NCBI GenBank assembly: GCA_030528525.1 | Contig: JAUMYT010000008.1 | Location: forward strand, 51,359-115,358 | DNA: 64,000 nucleotides | Source of the DNA: Pasteurellaceae bacterium | GTDB taxonomy: Bacteria; Pseudomonadota; Gammaproteobacteria; Enterobacterales; Pasteurellaceae | Direction of reading: 5' to 3' | Part shown: in pieces, positions 43,392 to 53,304 of the stretch | How the letters are laid out: each line of letters opens with the position of its first letter | How positions within the stretch are numbered: position 1 is the first letter of the stretch | Position numbers and translations under genes: made by a program | The notes under the pieces: model-generated | Database searches by the model: none | Seen by the model: the letters and a program-made list of their open reading frames with translations, nothing else | Told to the model about the DNA's origin: nothing

Positions 43392-44219
43392 ATGGCATTT
43401 AACTTTAACGTTGCAAAACAAGGCATCGTCCTGGCTAACAGCCACCGTGGCTACAGCACCCAATATCCCGAAAACACGATGCCCGCCTTTATCGCTGCTT
43501 TAGAAGCAGGCACACATAGCATTGAAATTGATATTGCGATGACCGCCGATGAACAGATCGTGGTGATTCACGATCCCAGCATTGATCGTGTCTCCACGGG
43601 GACAGGCTATGTGGAGCAAATGACCTTGGCAGAACTTCGCCAATACGACTACGGCATTAAATTTGATCCGAAATTTGCCAACACGCCTATTCCCGAATTG
43701 CGAGAAGTGCTACGTTGGGCGGTGGAAAATGAGGTTGGTTTAGTGGTGGAAGCCAAACAACGCCGTCAGCATCAACGCTTTGCAGAAGTGCTGGCAGCGT
43801 TACTCAACGAAACCCAAGCGGTGGATAATATTCTGCTACTTGGCTTCGATCACGTGTTGATCAATCGTGTAAAGGATTTAATACCTGAAATCAAACTGCA
43901 AGTAGTGACCCTTGCTCGTTACCATAAACAATTAGAAGCCGTGCAAGGCTCAAACGCCAGCAGTGCTTGTGTGGAATATCATTATGTAACAAAAGAAGAT
44001 TTAATTGCCTACAAGCAAGCGGGCATCATCACTCGTCTCTACTTACACGAAGCAAAAAATGGCATTCCACCCACCCAAGCCTATAACGAAAAATATGGCT
44101 ACGATGCGGAAAGTGAAATCATTGAATGGTTGCGAGAAGGCTTAATTGATATGCTCAGTCAAGATGATATTCCCTATTTGAAATCCTTGATTGAACGTGC
44201 GGGGAAAACGGCATACTAA
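43392..44219 (+). CDS. Glycerophosphodiester phosphodiesterase
   Basis: 275 residues without signal peptide. GDPD motifs: H18-R-G, E27-N-T, E45-I-D-I (E45, D47) and H60-D-P, then a V-V-E-A-K lysine/acid pair. It hydrolyses glycerophosphodiesters to glycerol 3-phosphate and an alcohol in the cytoplasm, like UgpQ. Divergent from the importer; RBS AAAGGAAA is strong. Together with the ABC genes it suggests uptake and breakdown of phosphodiesters. Confidence 0.9.
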   Translation: MAFNFNVAKQGIVLANSHRGYSTQYPENTMPAFIAALEAGTHSIEIDIAMTADEQIVVIHDPSIDRVSTGTGYVEQMTLAELRQYDYGIKFDPKFANTPIPELREVLRWAVENEVGLVVEAKQRRQHQRFAEVLAALLNETQAVDNILLLGFDHVLINRVKDLIPEIKLQVVTLARYHKQLEAVQGSNASSACVEYHYVTKEDLIAYKQAGIITRLYLHEAKNGIPPTQAYNEKYGYDAESEIIEWLREGLIDMLSQDDIPYLKSLIERAGKTAY

Positions 44220-44250
44220 ACAGCTTGGCTACTAATAGCGATGTGGTGGG

Positions 44251-45522
44251 CTATGTAGTAGGCGAGAGCGTGAGTACCGCCACCAACTGATCGCCCCAAA
44301 ACACCAACGGCGTGCGTTGTCTTTCCCAGACAGGCACGCCATTTTGTTGCCAAATTTTTTTCATCTCTTCACGATGGAACTTGCCGAATAGTTTGACTTT
44401 ACCTGATACGCCGAATTTAATCGTGAGTGGTTGATTTCGCAAGGTTTCTGGCAACTGCAAGGGGGGGAGAAAATCTGAGTTTTTGCAAAACTGTAGGCTG
44501 TTTTGAGTACGGCTGATCGTGCCGAGATTATCAGGTAACTCAATCACTTCACCTATTTCTATCTTCCTTTGAAAAAGGGGGGCAAGGGGGGATTTTTCAG
44601 TCAGATAAATTCGCTCTTGATAACGGCGAATCATCTTCTCGCCCAGTTGCACTTGCGGATTTTTATCCCGCTCCGCTTCAATCAGTTGCAGAATTTGTTG
44701 CAGTTGGGCTTGGCTTGGCATTGGTTGCTGGCATTTTTCTAGCCATAACCGCACCAGCTGTTGCTGTTTGAGTTTGGAAAAGTGGGCGAAGTCGGTAATC
44801 TTTAGGCTTTGGTTGCTTAGCTCAAAACGAGCGTTTAGCTCATCGGTAAGCAGCTCTTCAATCAAGGTTTCTTGTTCGGCACAGAGTTGGCTGGTGCGAG
44901 CCACCATTTGATTAAATTGCGACCAACGCTGATTGAGCGGTGGCAGAATCTCGTTGCGTAAAAAATTGCGATCAAAACGGCTGTCGGCGTTGCTTTCGTC
45001 CACAATCCAAGGCAACTGATGCTGTTCGGCGTAGGCGAGAATTTCGGCTTTGCTCACGCCAAGTAAGGGGCGAAAAATGGCAGATTTTTCAAAAGATCTG
45101 ACCCCTTGCATCGCCGACAAACCTTTCAGCCCTGCACCTCGTTTCAAGGCGAGAAAGAAGGTTTCGACTTGATCGTCTAAATGATGAGCAGTAGCGAACC
45201 ATTCATTCGGTTGAAGAATGTCCCGAATTGCCTGATAACGTGCGGTTCGGGCGTTGGCTTCCAAACCTTGTGAGCCTTCCACCTTCACACGACGAACAAT
45301 CAGCGGAATTTGCCACTGCTCGCACAGCGATTGGCAAAACGCCGCCCAATGATCGGCACTCGGGCTTAGTCCGTGATGAATATGCACCGCCCGCAAATGC
45401 AGATGTTGTTCTGCTTGAAGTTGCTTGAACAGATGCAACAGTACCACCGAATCCACGCCACCGCTCAAGCCGATGAGAAAGTGTTTCTGTTGTGGGCATT
45501 GATTTAAAAATGGTGTGATCAT
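44251..45522 (-). CDS. tilS: tRNA(Ile)-lysidine synthase TilS
   Basis: 423 residues. N-terminal PP-loop ATPase motif S-G-G-V-D-S at 20-25, H-I-H-H-G-L segment, N-terminal R-T-A-R-Y and the TilS C-terminal domain ([14 protein letters not shown]). It makes lysidine at the anticodon of tRNA-Ile2, an essential step. The ATG at 45522 overlaps the dtd stop (ATGA). A seven-G USS at residues about 344-355 encodes F-L-P-P-L-Q. Confidence 0.94.
   Translation of the reverse strand: MITPFLNQCPQQKHFLIGLSGGVDSVVLLHLFKQLQAEQHLHLRAVHIHHGLSPSADHWAAFCQSLCEQWQIPLIVRRVKVEGSQGLEANARTARYQAIRDILQPNEWFATAHHLDDQVETFFLALKRGAGLKGLSAMQGVRSFEKSAIFRPLLGVSKAEILAYAEQHQLPWIVDESNADSRFDRNFLRNEILPPLNQRWSQFNQMVARTSQLCAEQETLIEELLTDELNARFELSNQSLKITDFAHFSKLKQQQLVRLWLEKCQQPMPSQAQLQQILQLIEAERDKNPQVQLGEKMIRRYQERIYLTEKSPLAPLFQRKIEIGEVIELPDNLGTISRTQNSLQFCKNSDFLPPLQLPETLRNQPLTIKFGVSGKVKLFGKFHREEMKKIWQQNGVPVWERQRTPLVFWGDQLVAVLTLSPTT
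44457..44490 (+). repeat. G-tract USS variant in tilS
   Basis: GCAAGGGGGGGAGAAAAT then TTTTTGCAAAA inside tilS. Seven G. A second, weaker G-run follows near 44577. Confidence 0.75.
45080..45110 (-). repeat. Four-G USS variant in tilS
   Basis: Minus-oriented TGCAAGGGGTCAGATC with an AT-rich half. Only four G and the normal GTCAG flank, so it links the normal and long-G forms. Confidence 0.65.
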
Positions 45523-45953
45523 ACCTGCAACCAAAACGTCACTGGCCCGTCGTTTTGTAGGCTTACCTGCATATCGGCAGCGAATTGACCCGTTTGGGTG
45601 GGAATTTTGCGGGCGGCTTGTTGGTGAAAGTAATCGTAAAGTTGCTCGGCAAGAGCAGGGCTTGCTCCACGGGAAAAACTCGGGCGTAAGCCTTTGGCGG
45701 TGTCAGCGGCAAGGGTGAATTGCGAAACCACCAACAAACTGCCATCTGCTTGCTGTACATTCAAATTCATTTTGCCCTGTTCGTCGGCGAAAATGCGGTA
45801 GTGCAGCACTTTGTCCAGCAAGCGGTCGGCTTTTGCCTGATCATCGCCTTGCTCCACACCAAGTAACACTAGCAAGCCGTGCGGAATTTCACCGACGACC
45901 TGATTTTCTACTTCGACCTTCGCCCATTTTACGCGTTGAATTAATGCAATCAT
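45519..45953 (-). CDS. dtd: D-aminoacyl-tRNA deacylase
   Basis: 144 residues. I-A-L-I-Q-R-V opening, V-S-Q-F-T-L-A-A-D motif and S-F-S-R-G-A-S-P, the two DTD active-site segments, followed by C-terminal G-P-V-T-F-W-L. It clears D-amino acids from tRNA. Coupled by ATGA overlaps to yihY-like upstream and tilS downstream. Confidence 0.95.
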   Translation of the reverse strand: MIALIQRVKWAKVEVENQVVGEIPHGLLVLLGVEQGDDQAKADRLLDKVLHYRIFADEQGKMNLNVQQADGSLLVVSQFTLAADTAKGLRPSFSRGASPALAEQLYDYFHQQAARKIPTQTGQFAADMQVSLQNDGPVTFWLQV

Positions 45954-46801
45954 TTCTGCCCCTTCGCCAATGGATTTTCCAGCTTACCCGCGTTGATCAG
46001 CTCCACATCTTTTAATACAGACGCAATTTGCCCACCAACCAGCACCACTTTCCAGCTCAAATGGATCCACACAATCATAATCGGAATGGTCGCCAATACG
46101 CCGTAGATCGCTTGATAAGACGGAAAAGTCGTGATGTACCAAATAAAAATGCTTTTGCCAAGCGTAAAAAACAGCCCTGCAATTAACGCCCCTATCGCCG
46201 AATGTTTCCACTTCACTTTCGTATTTGGTACCACGGTGTAAATTAGGCTAAACATCAACCACGTGAGTAAAAACGGCATCAGTTTCAGCAGATGGTGCTT
46301 AAACGAAAAAATGCCTTCCACATCAAACATTTCGAGCGAAAAAATGTAGGAACTGATGGCAATGCTCGCTCCTGCCATTATCGGCCCTAAAATGAGCACG
46401 GCAAGATAAATCCCAAACGACAGCACCACGGAACGCGTCTTGGTGTTATGCCAAATTTCGTTTAGGGCATTGTCGATGCTTGAAATCAGCATCACTGCCA
46501 CCACCACCAAACCGAAGATACTGACAATCCCCATTTTCTTCGAATTATCCACAAACAGCTCAATATACTGTTGCACCATTTCCCCCGCATTGGGGGCAAA
46601 ATTATCATAGACATATTCTTTGAGTTGAGCTGTTGCTTCATCGAACATCGGCAACAGCGTAAACACTGAGAAAACCACCATAATCAACGGCACAATCGCC
46701 AACATCGTGCTATAAGTGAGATAGCCCGAATAAATGCCGAGCTTGTTTTGTTTAAAACGATAAAACAGCAATTTGAAGAAAAAGAGAATCTGATTTTTCA
46801 T
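45950..46801 (-). CDS. yihY: YihY/BrkB family inner-membrane protein
   Basis: 283 residues, six helices. It opens with Y-R-F-K-Q-N-K-L, has [20 protein letters not shown] and a Y-A-T/[16 protein letters not shown] loop typical of the family. Formerly called RNase BN in error. Function unclear. It overlaps dtd by 4 bases. Confidence 0.9.
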   Translation of the reverse strand: MKNQILFFFKLLFYRFKQNKLGIYSGYLTYSTMLAIVPLIMVVFSVFTLLPMFDEATAQLKEYVYDNFAPNAGEMVQQYIELFVDNSKKMGIVSIFGLVVVAVMLISSIDNALNEIWHNTKTRSVVLSFGIYLAVLILGPIMAGASIAISSYIFSLEMFDVEGIFSFKHHLLKLMPFLLTWLMFSLIYTVVPNTKVKWKHSAIGALIAGLFFTLGKSIFIWYITTFPSYQAIYGVLATIPIMIVWIHLSWKVVLVGGQIASVLKDVELINAGKLENPLAKGQK

Positions 46802-46880
46802 ACGGTTACCCTAATAGTTTTGGCGAATTTTAACATAGAACGCACACAATGATGACGCAATCGGCAATTTTGCAGATTTT

Positions 46881-46902
46881 TGGGCAAAAGTCCCCCCTTG
46901 CA
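46881..46902 (-). repeat. G-tract USS variant near mutL
   Basis: Minus-oriented GCAAGGGGGGACTTTTGCCC, in the divergent yihY-mutL gap. Six G; the AT block is reduced. Confidence 0.55.
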
Positions 46903-46955
46903 AGCGAATGGTTTGTGCTAAAATTCCCCCAATTTTGTTTGACTGGAACACGCCA

Positions 46956-48803
46956 ATGACCGAACCTCGTCCACTGATCCACATTTTACCGCCCCAACTT
47001 GCCAACCAAATTGCCGCAGGCGAAGTGGTGGAACGCCCTGCCTCGGTGGTCAAGGAGTTGGTGGAAAACAGCCTTGACGCAGGAGCGATGCTGATTCAGG
47101 TGGAGATTGAAAAAGGCGGCTCGCAGCTGATTCGGATTCGAGATAACGGCTGCGGCATTGGCAAGCAAGATTTGCGTTTGGCGTTGGCTCGCCACGCCAC
47201 CAGCAAAATTGCCAGTCTGGACGATTTGGAAGCGATTTTAAGCCTCGGCTTTCGGGGCGAAGCCTTGGCGAGTATCAGCTCGGTGTCGCGTTTAACGCTC
47301 ACTTCTCGCCCTGCCTACCAAAACGAAGCGTGGCAAGCCTACGCCCAAGGGCGAGAAATGGCGGTGGAGATTCAGCCTGCCTCGCACCCTATAGGCACGA
47401 CCATTGAAGTCGCCAATCTGTTTTTCAACACGCCCGCACGGCGGAAATTCTTACGCACTGACAAAACCGAGTTCGCTCATATTGACGAAGTCCTTCGCCG
47501 TATTGCCCTTGCCAAACCGCAAGTCACGTTCATTCTCACCCACAACGGCAAAAAAGTCCGCCATTACAAAGGCGTGCCACAACATAACGTGGAGCAACAA
47601 CAAAAACGAGTGGCGGCGATCTGTGGCGATGAATTTGTGCAGTACGCCACGCACATTGATTGGCAGCACGGCGATCTGCATTTGTACGGCTGGGTTGGCT
47701 CGCCACAGTTGGCTCGTCCGCAGAATGATTTGAGTTACAGCTATGTCAATGGGCGAATGATGCGGGATAAAACCATCAACCACGCCATTCGCCAAGCCTT
47801 TGGCGAGCACTTGCCGAAAGATCATTACCCTGCGTTCGTGCTGTTTTTGGATCTCGATCCGACGTATGTTGATGTGAACGTTCACCCCGCCAAGCACGAA
47901 GTGCGGTTTCATCAAGGGCGACTGGTTCACGATTTCATCTATCAAGGCGTGCTGAACGCCTTGCAAGGCTCGGACACCTTGCCACTCGAGAGCGAAATGA
48001 ACGAGCCGTTGCCGAATTATGTGCCAGACACCAACCATCTTGCCTCGGGGCGAAATATTTTCGCTCACACGTCAACACCACGCACGTCCAGTTGGCAACC
48101 GAAAGCCAGCTCGCCTGCTCGTCAAACGGTCAGCTCACAGAGCCAAAAATGGTACGGCGAGTTGCTTAACACTCGCCCCGCCCCGACTGACAAGGGGGGG
48201 AGAAAAGCAGACTTTTTGCAGAATTCTGCCAAGATCTCACCCCTTGCAACGCCCCCAGCCGATCTGCCTATGGCTCACGGCTATTGCCAAGCCTTGGCGT
48301 TGGTGGAAAATCAGGCGGTGCTATGCAAGCAAGATTCGCAATTTTTCCTGCTTCGCTTGGACGATTTGGCTCGCCTTGGCTTGCTCTGCCAACTGCACAA
48401 AAATGCCAGCCAAGCCTTGCTGATCCCCCTTTCCATTCAATTAGATGCGGCACAGACCGAACGTTTCCAACAAAAGCAAGCAGAGCTGAACAGACTCGGT
48501 TTTCAATTTGAGCAGAAATCTTGGCAAGGTGGAACCCGTTTGGCGGTGCAACAGGTGCCACGCTGTTTACGAGAGCAGAATTTTCAGCAACTCTTGCTTG
48601 CCTTGCTGAATGCACAAGCGGTGAGTTTGCCTGCGTTTTTTGCTCAACAGGCGAATGTGGTTTTGCCGACCAGCCTTGCCGAAGTGGTTGTTTTATTAGC
48701 AGAAATTGAACAGCACACAGATGCTAAAATGCACTTTGAACAGGCTAAAATTCCCCTTGAATTTGCCCCGATTTTGGCGAATGCCACTCGTCCATTATTC
48801 TAA
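46956..48803 (+). CDS. mutL: DNA mismatch repair protein MutL
   Basis: 615 residues, GHKL ATPase. N-terminal I-A-A-G-E-V-V and [12 protein letters not shown] at residues 33-44, F-R-G-E-A-L-A-S-I and [14 protein letters not shown] segments; C-terminal dimerisation domain with [10 protein letters not shown]. It links MutS recognition to MutH nicking. The linker at residues about 412-431 contains an inverted USS pair encoding D-K-G-G-R-K and I-S-P-L-A-T. ATG at 46956 chosen over an upstream start at 46908. Confidence 0.95.
   Translation: MTEPRPLIHILPPQLANQIAAGEVVERPASVVKELVENSLDAGAMLIQVEIEKGGSQLIRIRDNGCGIGKQDLRLALARHATSKIASLDDLEAILSLGFRGEALASISSVSRLTLTSRPAYQNEAWQAYAQGREMAVEIQPASHPIGTTIEVANLFFNTPARRKFLRTDKTEFAHIDEVLRRIALAKPQVTFILTHNGKKVRHYKGVPQHNVEQQQKRVAAICGDEFVQYATHIDWQHGDLHLYGWVGSPQLARPQNDLSYSYVNGRMMRDKTINHAIRQAFGEHLPKDHYPAFVLFLDLDPTYVDVNVHPAKHEVRFHQGRLVHDFIYQGVLNALQGSDTLPLESEMNEPLPNYVPDTNHLASGRNIFAHTSTPRTSSWQPKASSPARQTVSSQSQKWYGELLNTRPAPTDKGGRKADFLQNSAKISPLATPPADLPMAHGYCQALALVENQAVLCKQDSQFFLLRLDDLARLGLLCQLHKNASQALLIPLSIQLDAAQTERFQQKQAELNRLGFQFEQKSWQGGTRLAVQQVPRCLREQNFQQLLLALLNAQAVSLPAFFAQQANVVLPTSLAEVVVLLAEIEQHTDAKMHFEQAKIPLEFAPILANATRPLF
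48190..48248. repeat. Inverted USS-variant pair in the MutL linker
   Basis: ACAAGGGGGGGAGAAAA...CTTTTTGCAGAATTC and facing TGCCAAGATCTCACCCCTTGCA, the second with four G. Located entirely in the coding sequence for the interdomain linker. Confidence 0.78.
48613..48627 (+). repeat. Intermediate USS form in mutL
   Basis: ACAAGCGGTGAGTTT: normal core, GTGAG flank in place of GTCAG. It is the same intermediate as at 39167. Confidence 0.65.
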
Positions 48804-48935
48804 GTTGATGCAAATTTGGCACAATGTTCAAAAAAATGTGCGGTAGTCCACATTTTTCAACATTGCTTGCTGACAACGCCATAGAAATGAGTAAATTAGT
48901 CGCCAATTTGATAAATTTTAAATTGAGCGACGTCA

Positions 48936-49763
48936 ATGAAAGAGAACTTCGATTTCCCCGATTTAACGTCCATTGTGCGAATTCTGCAAATTACTGACCC
49001 ACACTTATTTGCCGATGCCAATGGACAACTGCTCGGTGTGCCGACCACGCACAGTTTTAAAGCCGTGATCGATGCGATTACCCATTCCAATTTTGACTAC
49101 GATTTTGTGCTTGCTACGGGCGATCTCGTGCAAGATCACAACCGTGAAGCCTACCACCGTTTTGCCCAAATGGTAAAACCGTTGCGAAAGCCGGTGTTTT
49201 GGGTGGAGGGCAACCACGACATTCAACCGCAAATGGGCAATGCCTTGAGCATTTACGCTCAAATCAAACCGCACAAACAGATTTTGGCAGGCAACTATTG
49301 GCAAGTGATTTTGCTCGACAGCCACGTTTACGGCGTGCCACGGGGCGAGTTGGGCGAAGATCAACTCGCTTTTTTGGCGGAAAAACTGGCTCAATACCCA
49401 GACCGCCACGCCCTGATCGTGCTGCATCACAACATATTGCCGACAAATTCAGCGTGGCTCGATCAACATAGCCTAAGCAACGCCCACCGCTTGGCGGAGG
49501 TGCTGAAACCGTTCTCGAACGTGCGAGCCATTTTGCACGGACACATTCATCAAGAAGTGGACAGCTGGTGGCACGGCTACCGCATTCTCGCCACGCCGTC
49601 CACCTGCATTCAGTTCAAACCGAACTGCCACGATTTCACCCTAGACCCCGTACCGCAAGGCTGGCGAGAGCTAGTGCTGTATCCAGACGGCGTGATCCAA
49701 ACCCAAGTCAAGCGGTTAGGAAATAACGGCTTTTTGCCGAATTTTGGGGCTAAGGGGTATTAG
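48936..49763 (+). CDS. cpdA: 3',5'-cyclic AMP phosphodiesterase CpdA
   Basis: 275 residues, metallophosphoesterase. I-T-D-P-H-L-F opening (D, H), A-T-G-D-L-V-Q-D, G-N-H-D, and L-H-G-H-I-H motifs complete the binuclear metal site. It lowers cAMP and so CRP activity, relevant to the CRP and CRP-S sites in the window. The length matches E. coli CpdA (275). Confidence 0.93.
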   Translation: MKENFDFPDLTSIVRILQITDPHLFADANGQLLGVPTTHSFKAVIDAITHSNFDYDFVLATGDLVQDHNREAYHRFAQMVKPLRKPVFWVEGNHDIQPQMGNALSIYAQIKPHKQILAGNYWQVILLDSHVYGVPRGELGEDQLAFLAEKLAQYPDRHALIVLHHNILPTNSAWLDQHSLSNAHRLAEVLKPFSNVRAILHGHIHQEVDSWWHGYRILATPSTCIQFKPNCHDFTLDPVPQGWRELVLYPDGVIQTQVKRLGNNGFLPNFGAKGY

Positions 49764-49772
49764 TGAAGGTCA

Positions 49773-49806
49773 ACAAGGGGGAAAGAAAATGGGATTTTTT
49801 GCAAAA
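49773..49806 (+). repeat. G-tract USS variant
   Basis: ACAAGGGGGAAAGAAAAT then TTTTTTGCAAAA after cpdA. Five G. Confidence 0.75.
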
Positions 49807-49818
49807 ATGGATGATAAA

Positions 49819-49843
49819 AAAGAGCGTGTTTTTACACGCTCTT
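49819..49843. terminator. Terminator between convergent cpdA and proS
   Basis: Stem AAGAGCGTGT / ACACGCTCTT with a 4-T loop and A-rich left side; works best for the minus-strand proS (TTTTTTATCAT follows on that strand). Confidence 0.78.
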
Positions 49844-49855
49844 AGTCATTTCAGA

Positions 49856-51571
49856 TTACAACGCGATCTGATTTTTGATGAAATCCAGTAGCTGATCTTT
49901 GGCGATCATCTGTTTTTCGCCGTTACGACGATTTTTGTATTCAATCTCGCCGTTTTCCAAGTTTTTCTCGCCAATCACGATCATATGTGGCACGCCGATC
50001 AACTCCATATCGGCAAACATTACCCCTGGACGTTCTTTGCGGTCGTCAAAAATCACGTCCACACCTTGAGCGAGCAAGGTTTTGTAGAGATCTTGAGCGA
50101 ACGCCTGTACTTTTTCCGATTTGTGCATATTCATCGGCACAATCGCTACGGTAAACGGGGCAATGGCATCGGTTGGCCAAATAATACCACGCTCATCGTG
50201 ATGTTGCTCAATCGCTGCCGCCACCACACGCGTTACCCCAATGCCGTAGCAGCCCATAATCATCGTTTGCGGTCTGCCGTCTTCGCCTTGCACGGTGGCG
50301 TTCATCGCTTCCGAATATTTGGTGCCGAGTTGGAAAATATGCCCCACTTCAATACCTCGTTTAATTTGTAGCGTGCCTTTGCCATCTGGGCTAGGGTCGC
50401 CTTCCACCACGTTACGCAAATCGGCAACGGTAGGCTGTGCCACATCGCGTTCCCAGTTGATGTTGAAATAGTGTTTGCCGTCAATGTTTGCCCCAGCCGT
50501 AAAATCGCTCATTAAGGCGACCGAGCGGTCGATAATCACTGGAATTGGCAAGTTTACAGGCCCAAGTGAGCCAACACCTGCCCCGATTTTCGCTTTGATG
50601 TCGGCTTCGTCTGCAAATTCAAACGGCTCTGCCACTTCTGGTAATTTTTCCGCTTTGATTTCGTTTAATTCGTGATCACCACGCAAAATCAACGCCACCA
50701 ATGGCTGCTCTTCGCTTGAACCTTTGACAATCAAGGTTTTCACGGTTTTTTCGATTGGTAAGTTGAACTGTTCGACTAACTCGTTAATCGTTTTGGCATT
50801 TGGTGTATCGACTAACTGCATTGCTGCCGTTGGAGCTTGGCGTTCGCCGATGGCAACGGCTTCTGCTAATTCAATGTTGGCGGCGTAATCGGATTCGGTC
50901 GAGAACACCACATCATCTTCACCGCTGGCGGCGAGCACTTGGAATTCGTGCGATGCTGAACCGCCGATTGAACCCGTATCTGCTGCCACAGGACGGAAAT
51001 CTAAGCCAAGGCGGGTGAAAATGTTGCTATAAGTTTGGTGCATCACATCGTAGGTTTCTTGCAAGGATTCCTTGGTGGTGTGGAACGAATAGGCATCTTT
51101 CATTAGAAACTCACGACCACGCATTACGCCAAAACGTGGGCGAACTTCGTCTCGGAATTTGGTTTGGATTTGGTATAAATTCAACGGCAGTTGCTTGTAA
51201 GAACTCACTTCACGGCGAACTAAATCGGTGATCACTTCTTCGTGGGTTGGGCCAAGCACAAACGGGCGGTCGCCACGATCTTTAAAACGCAACAATTCAG
51301 GGCCGTAATCTTCCCAACGTTCGGATTCAATCCACAGATCCGCAGGCTGCACCACAGGCATTTCCACTTCCAATGCCCCGCTTTTGTTCATCTCTTCCCG
51401 AATGATATTTTCTACTTTCTTTAACACACGCAAGCCTGTCGGCAACCAGTTATACAAACCCGATGCTAACGGACGGATCATTCCTGCACGGAGCATCAGT
51501 TGGTGGCTCACGACTTGAGCATCGTTTGGCGTTTCTTTTAAGGTGGAAAATAGATATTGGGTTGTACGCAT
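49856..51571 (-). CDS. proS: Prolyl-tRNA synthetase
   Basis: 571 residues, bacterial-type ProS. Class II motif 1 (G-L-Y-N-W-L-P-T-G), motif 2 ([10 protein letters not shown]), insertion domain with [11 protein letters not shown] editing-domain entry and motif 3 (G-C-Y-G-I-G-V-T-R). Editing domain of about 180 residues is present. It charges tRNA-Pro. Confidence 0.95.
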   Translation of the reverse strand: MRTTQYLFSTLKETPNDAQVVSHQLMLRAGMIRPLASGLYNWLPTGLRVLKKVENIIREEMNKSGALEVEMPVVQPADLWIESERWEDYGPELLRFKDRGDRPFVLGPTHEEVITDLVRREVSSYKQLPLNLYQIQTKFRDEVRPRFGVMRGREFLMKDAYSFHTTKESLQETYDVMHQTYSNIFTRLGLDFRPVAADTGSIGGSASHEFQVLAASGEDDVVFSTESDYAANIELAEAVAIGERQAPTAAMQLVDTPNAKTINELVEQFNLPIEKTVKTLIVKGSSEEQPLVALILRGDHELNEIKAEKLPEVAEPFEFADEADIKAKIGAGVGSLGPVNLPIPVIIDRSVALMSDFTAGANIDGKHYFNINWERDVAQPTVADLRNVVEGDPSPDGKGTLQIKRGIEVGHIFQLGTKYSEAMNATVQGEDGRPQTMIMGCYGIGVTRVVAAAIEQHHDERGIIWPTDAIAPFTVAIVPMNMHKSEKVQAFAQDLYKTLLAQGVDVIFDDRKERPGVMFADMELIGVPHMIVIGEKNLENGEIEYKNRRNGEKQMIAKDQLLDFIKNQIAL

Positions 51572-51645
51572 TTTGAAATCTCTTGAAGGATAAAAATTTG
51601 GCTATTCTAAAACAAAATGCGACGAAAGCTGTGAAATTTTTGTCA

Positions 51646-51679
51646 TTTTGCAAAATTTTGCTGAAACTGACCCCCTTGT
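51646..51679 (-). repeat. G-tract USS variant upstream of proS
   Basis: Minus-oriented ACAAGGGGGTCAGTTT then TTTTGCAAAA. Five G with the normal GTCAG flank: clearly a USS with G in place of C in the core plus an added G. Confidence 0.75.
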
Positions 51680-51854
51680 AATTGGCTGTGATTGGCAATT
51701 TTGGTTGAAATTGCAAATCTGCTATGGATAAAGCTTAGCCTTAGTGCTAAAATCACATCGCTTTTTCGTTTCAGCAATGAACGAAACTACTTGGTTTTAA
51801 AAGGTGCAAGAAAATCCAGCTGGTTTGACTTCCTAGAAAACTTCTAGAAAAATG

Positions 51855-51882
51855 TTGAATTTGTGGGGATTTTCTCTACACT
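51855..51882 (+). promoter_or_regulatory. Probable acpP promoter
   Basis: TTGAAT and TACACT separated by 16 bases, 43 bases before the acpP start codon. A perfect dyad CTAGAA-AAC-TTCTAG lies just upstream of it. Confidence 0.45.
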
Positions 51883-51925
51883 GTTCAACTCTCGCATTGG
51901 CGAATTTACATATAGGAAACACAAA

Positions 51926-52156
51926 ATGAGCATTGAAGAACGCGTAAAAAAAATCATCGTTGATCAATTAGGTGCGAAAGCGGAAGATGTTAAACCGGAA
52001 GCCTCTTTCATCGAAGATTTAGGTGCAGACTCGCTTGATACTGTTGAGTTAGTAATGGCTTTAGAAGAAGAATTCGACATCGAAATTCCAGATGAAGAAG
52101 CGGAAAAAATCACCACAGTACAATCTGCAATTGACTACGTTCAAAGCAATTCATAA
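51926..52156 (+). CDS. acpP: Acyl carrier protein AcpP
   Basis: 76 residues with [10 protein letters not shown] (phosphopantetheine serine at 37), nearly identical in pattern to E. coli AcpP. Central carrier of fatty-acid synthesis. Start at 51926; upstream codons in the longer frame are AT-rich 5' leader. It lacks the usual fabG-acpP-fabF neighbours and has its own terminator. Confidence 0.95.
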   Translation: MSIEERVKKIIVDQLGAKAEDVKPEASFIEDLGADSLDTVELVMALEEEFDIEIPDEEAEKITTVQSAIDYVQSNS

Positions 52157-52169
52157 TTTGTAAGATGTT

Positions 52170-52199
52170 AAAAAAGCGACTTGATAGTCGCTTTTTTTT
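52170..52199 (+). terminator. Rho-independent terminator after acpP
   Basis: Stem AAAAAGCGACT / AGTCGCTTTTT with TGAT loop and eight T, 14 bases after the acpP stop. Confidence 0.9.
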
Positions 52200-52234
52200 C
52201 GCCCGTCAATCACTTTCCCTCAACAAGTTCTCCA

Positions 52235-52270
52235 ACAAGGGGGAGAGAAACGCCGACTTTTTGCAAAAAA
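52235..52270 (+). repeat. G-tract USS variant
   Basis: ACAAGGGGGAGAGAAAC then CTTTTTGCAAAAAAA between acpP and the DeoR gene. Five G. Confidence 0.75.
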
Positions 52271-52349
52271 ACAGCAAACGTTCGTCTTCATCTTTTCTGG
52301 TAGGAAAATTTCGCTATAATGCATGAAATTTCAAACCGAAACTTATTTT

Positions 52350-53108
52350 ATGTCGAAACGAAACACCCAACAACGTCGCCAAGTGATTGTGAATTTAGTT
52401 CAGGAACTGGGCGAAGTGACCGTAGAACAACTAGCTAGCCAGTTTGAAACCTCCGAAGTCACCATTCGCAAAGATCTTACCGCTTTAGAAGAGAGCGGTT
52501 TTTTATTGCGACGTTATGGTGGGGCGATCAACATTCCGAATGAATTTATCGAAGAACAGAATGACAATCTTTCGGTTCAAAAGTTAGCCATTGCCAAAAC
52601 GGCGATTGCACAAATTCGGGAACACAATCGCATTATTATCGACAGCGGTAGCACGACGGGGGCGTTAGTCAAAGCCTTGAATCAACGTGGTTTAGTGATT
52701 ATGACCAACTCGCTGGCACTGGCAAACGAACTGACGGTATTGGAGTGTGAGCCAACGGTGTTAATGACAGGTGGCACTTGGGATGTGCGTTCCGAGTCGT
52801 TCCAAGGCAAAGTGGCGGAGCAAGTGCTGCGTTCTTACGATTTCGATCAGCTGTTCATCGGGGCTGACGGCTTAGATCTTGCTCGTGGCACCACCACGTT
52901 TAATGAATTAGTTGGGCTAAGTCGAGTGATGGCGGAAGTTGCTCGTGAAGTGATTGTGCTGATCGAATCGCAAAAAATCGGTCGCAAAATGCCAAATTTG
53001 GAGCTGAATTGGTCGCAAATTGACAAGATCATTACCGATAACGAGCTATCGGCAGAGCTCAAGCAACAGATTGAACAGCAAGGCGTGGAAGTGATTGTGG
53101 CTGTTTAA
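52350..53108 (+). CDS. DeoR-family transcriptional regulator
   Basis: 252 residues. N-terminal HTH with Q-R-R-Q-V-I-V-N-L-V and T-V-E-Q-L-A-S-Q-F, then the sugar-phosphate sensor domain with D-S-G-S-T-T-G-A-L, T-N-S-L-A-L-A and F-I-G-A-D-G-L-D. Such proteins respond to phosphorylated sugars. It precedes glmS with a repeat between; amino-sugar control is a guess. ATG at 52350 is the likely start; 52323 is upstream in frame. Confidence 0.87.
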   Translation: MSKRNTQQRRQVIVNLVQELGEVTVEQLASQFETSEVTIRKDLTALEESGFLLRRYGGAINIPNEFIEEQNDNLSVQKLAIAKTAIAQIREHNRIIIDSGSTTGALVKALNQRGLVIMTNSLALANELTVLECEPTVLMTGGTWDVRSESFQGKVAEQVLRSYDFDQLFIGADGLDLARGTTTFNELVGLSRVMAEVAREVIVLIESQKIGRKMPNLELNWSQIDKIITDNELSAELKQQIEQQGVEVIVAV

Positions 53109-53179
53109 TATATAGATATTTTTGACATATTCAAAACAAGCGATGATTTTCCAAACATTTTTGGAAAGATTCAATCACA

Positions 53180-53266
53180 GGGGCGTATGCAATACGCCCC
53201 TACATCTCTTTGATATTTCAATGTTTTTGGCAATCTTAGTATGTAGGGACGTATTGCATACGTCCC
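53180..53266. repeat. MITE-like inverted repeat before glmS
   Basis: 87-bp element with 26-base imperfect inverted arms (53180-53205 and 53241-53266), each with an inner GTATGCAATAC palindrome and flanking TACAT. It is distinct from the element at 13170 in sequence but similar in form. Confidence 0.72.
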
Positions 53267-53304
53267 AAGAACAATGATTTTTACAAATTTAATGGAGCAA
53301 ATTT

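Larger units (their letters stand above)
51572..51925. other. 354-base gap: USS variant and acpP promoter region
   Basis: No supported gene. It contains a G-tract USS variant (51646-51679), a 6-bp dyad CTAGAA / TTCTAG at 51833-51847 and a sigma-70-like TTGAAT-N16-TACACT (51855-51882). No conserved RNA fold was recognised. Confidence 0.6.

Noticed and set aside
47451..48068. Long open frame of 205 codons on the minus strand inside mutL
   Set aside because: It is fully antisense to mutL, has no ribosome site, and its histidine- and valine-rich product looks like the mirror of MutL codons.
53109..53304. glmS ribozyme or riboswitch
   Set aside because: The leader contains only a palindromic repeat; no glmS ribozyme core was visible, and that element is typical of Gram-positives.
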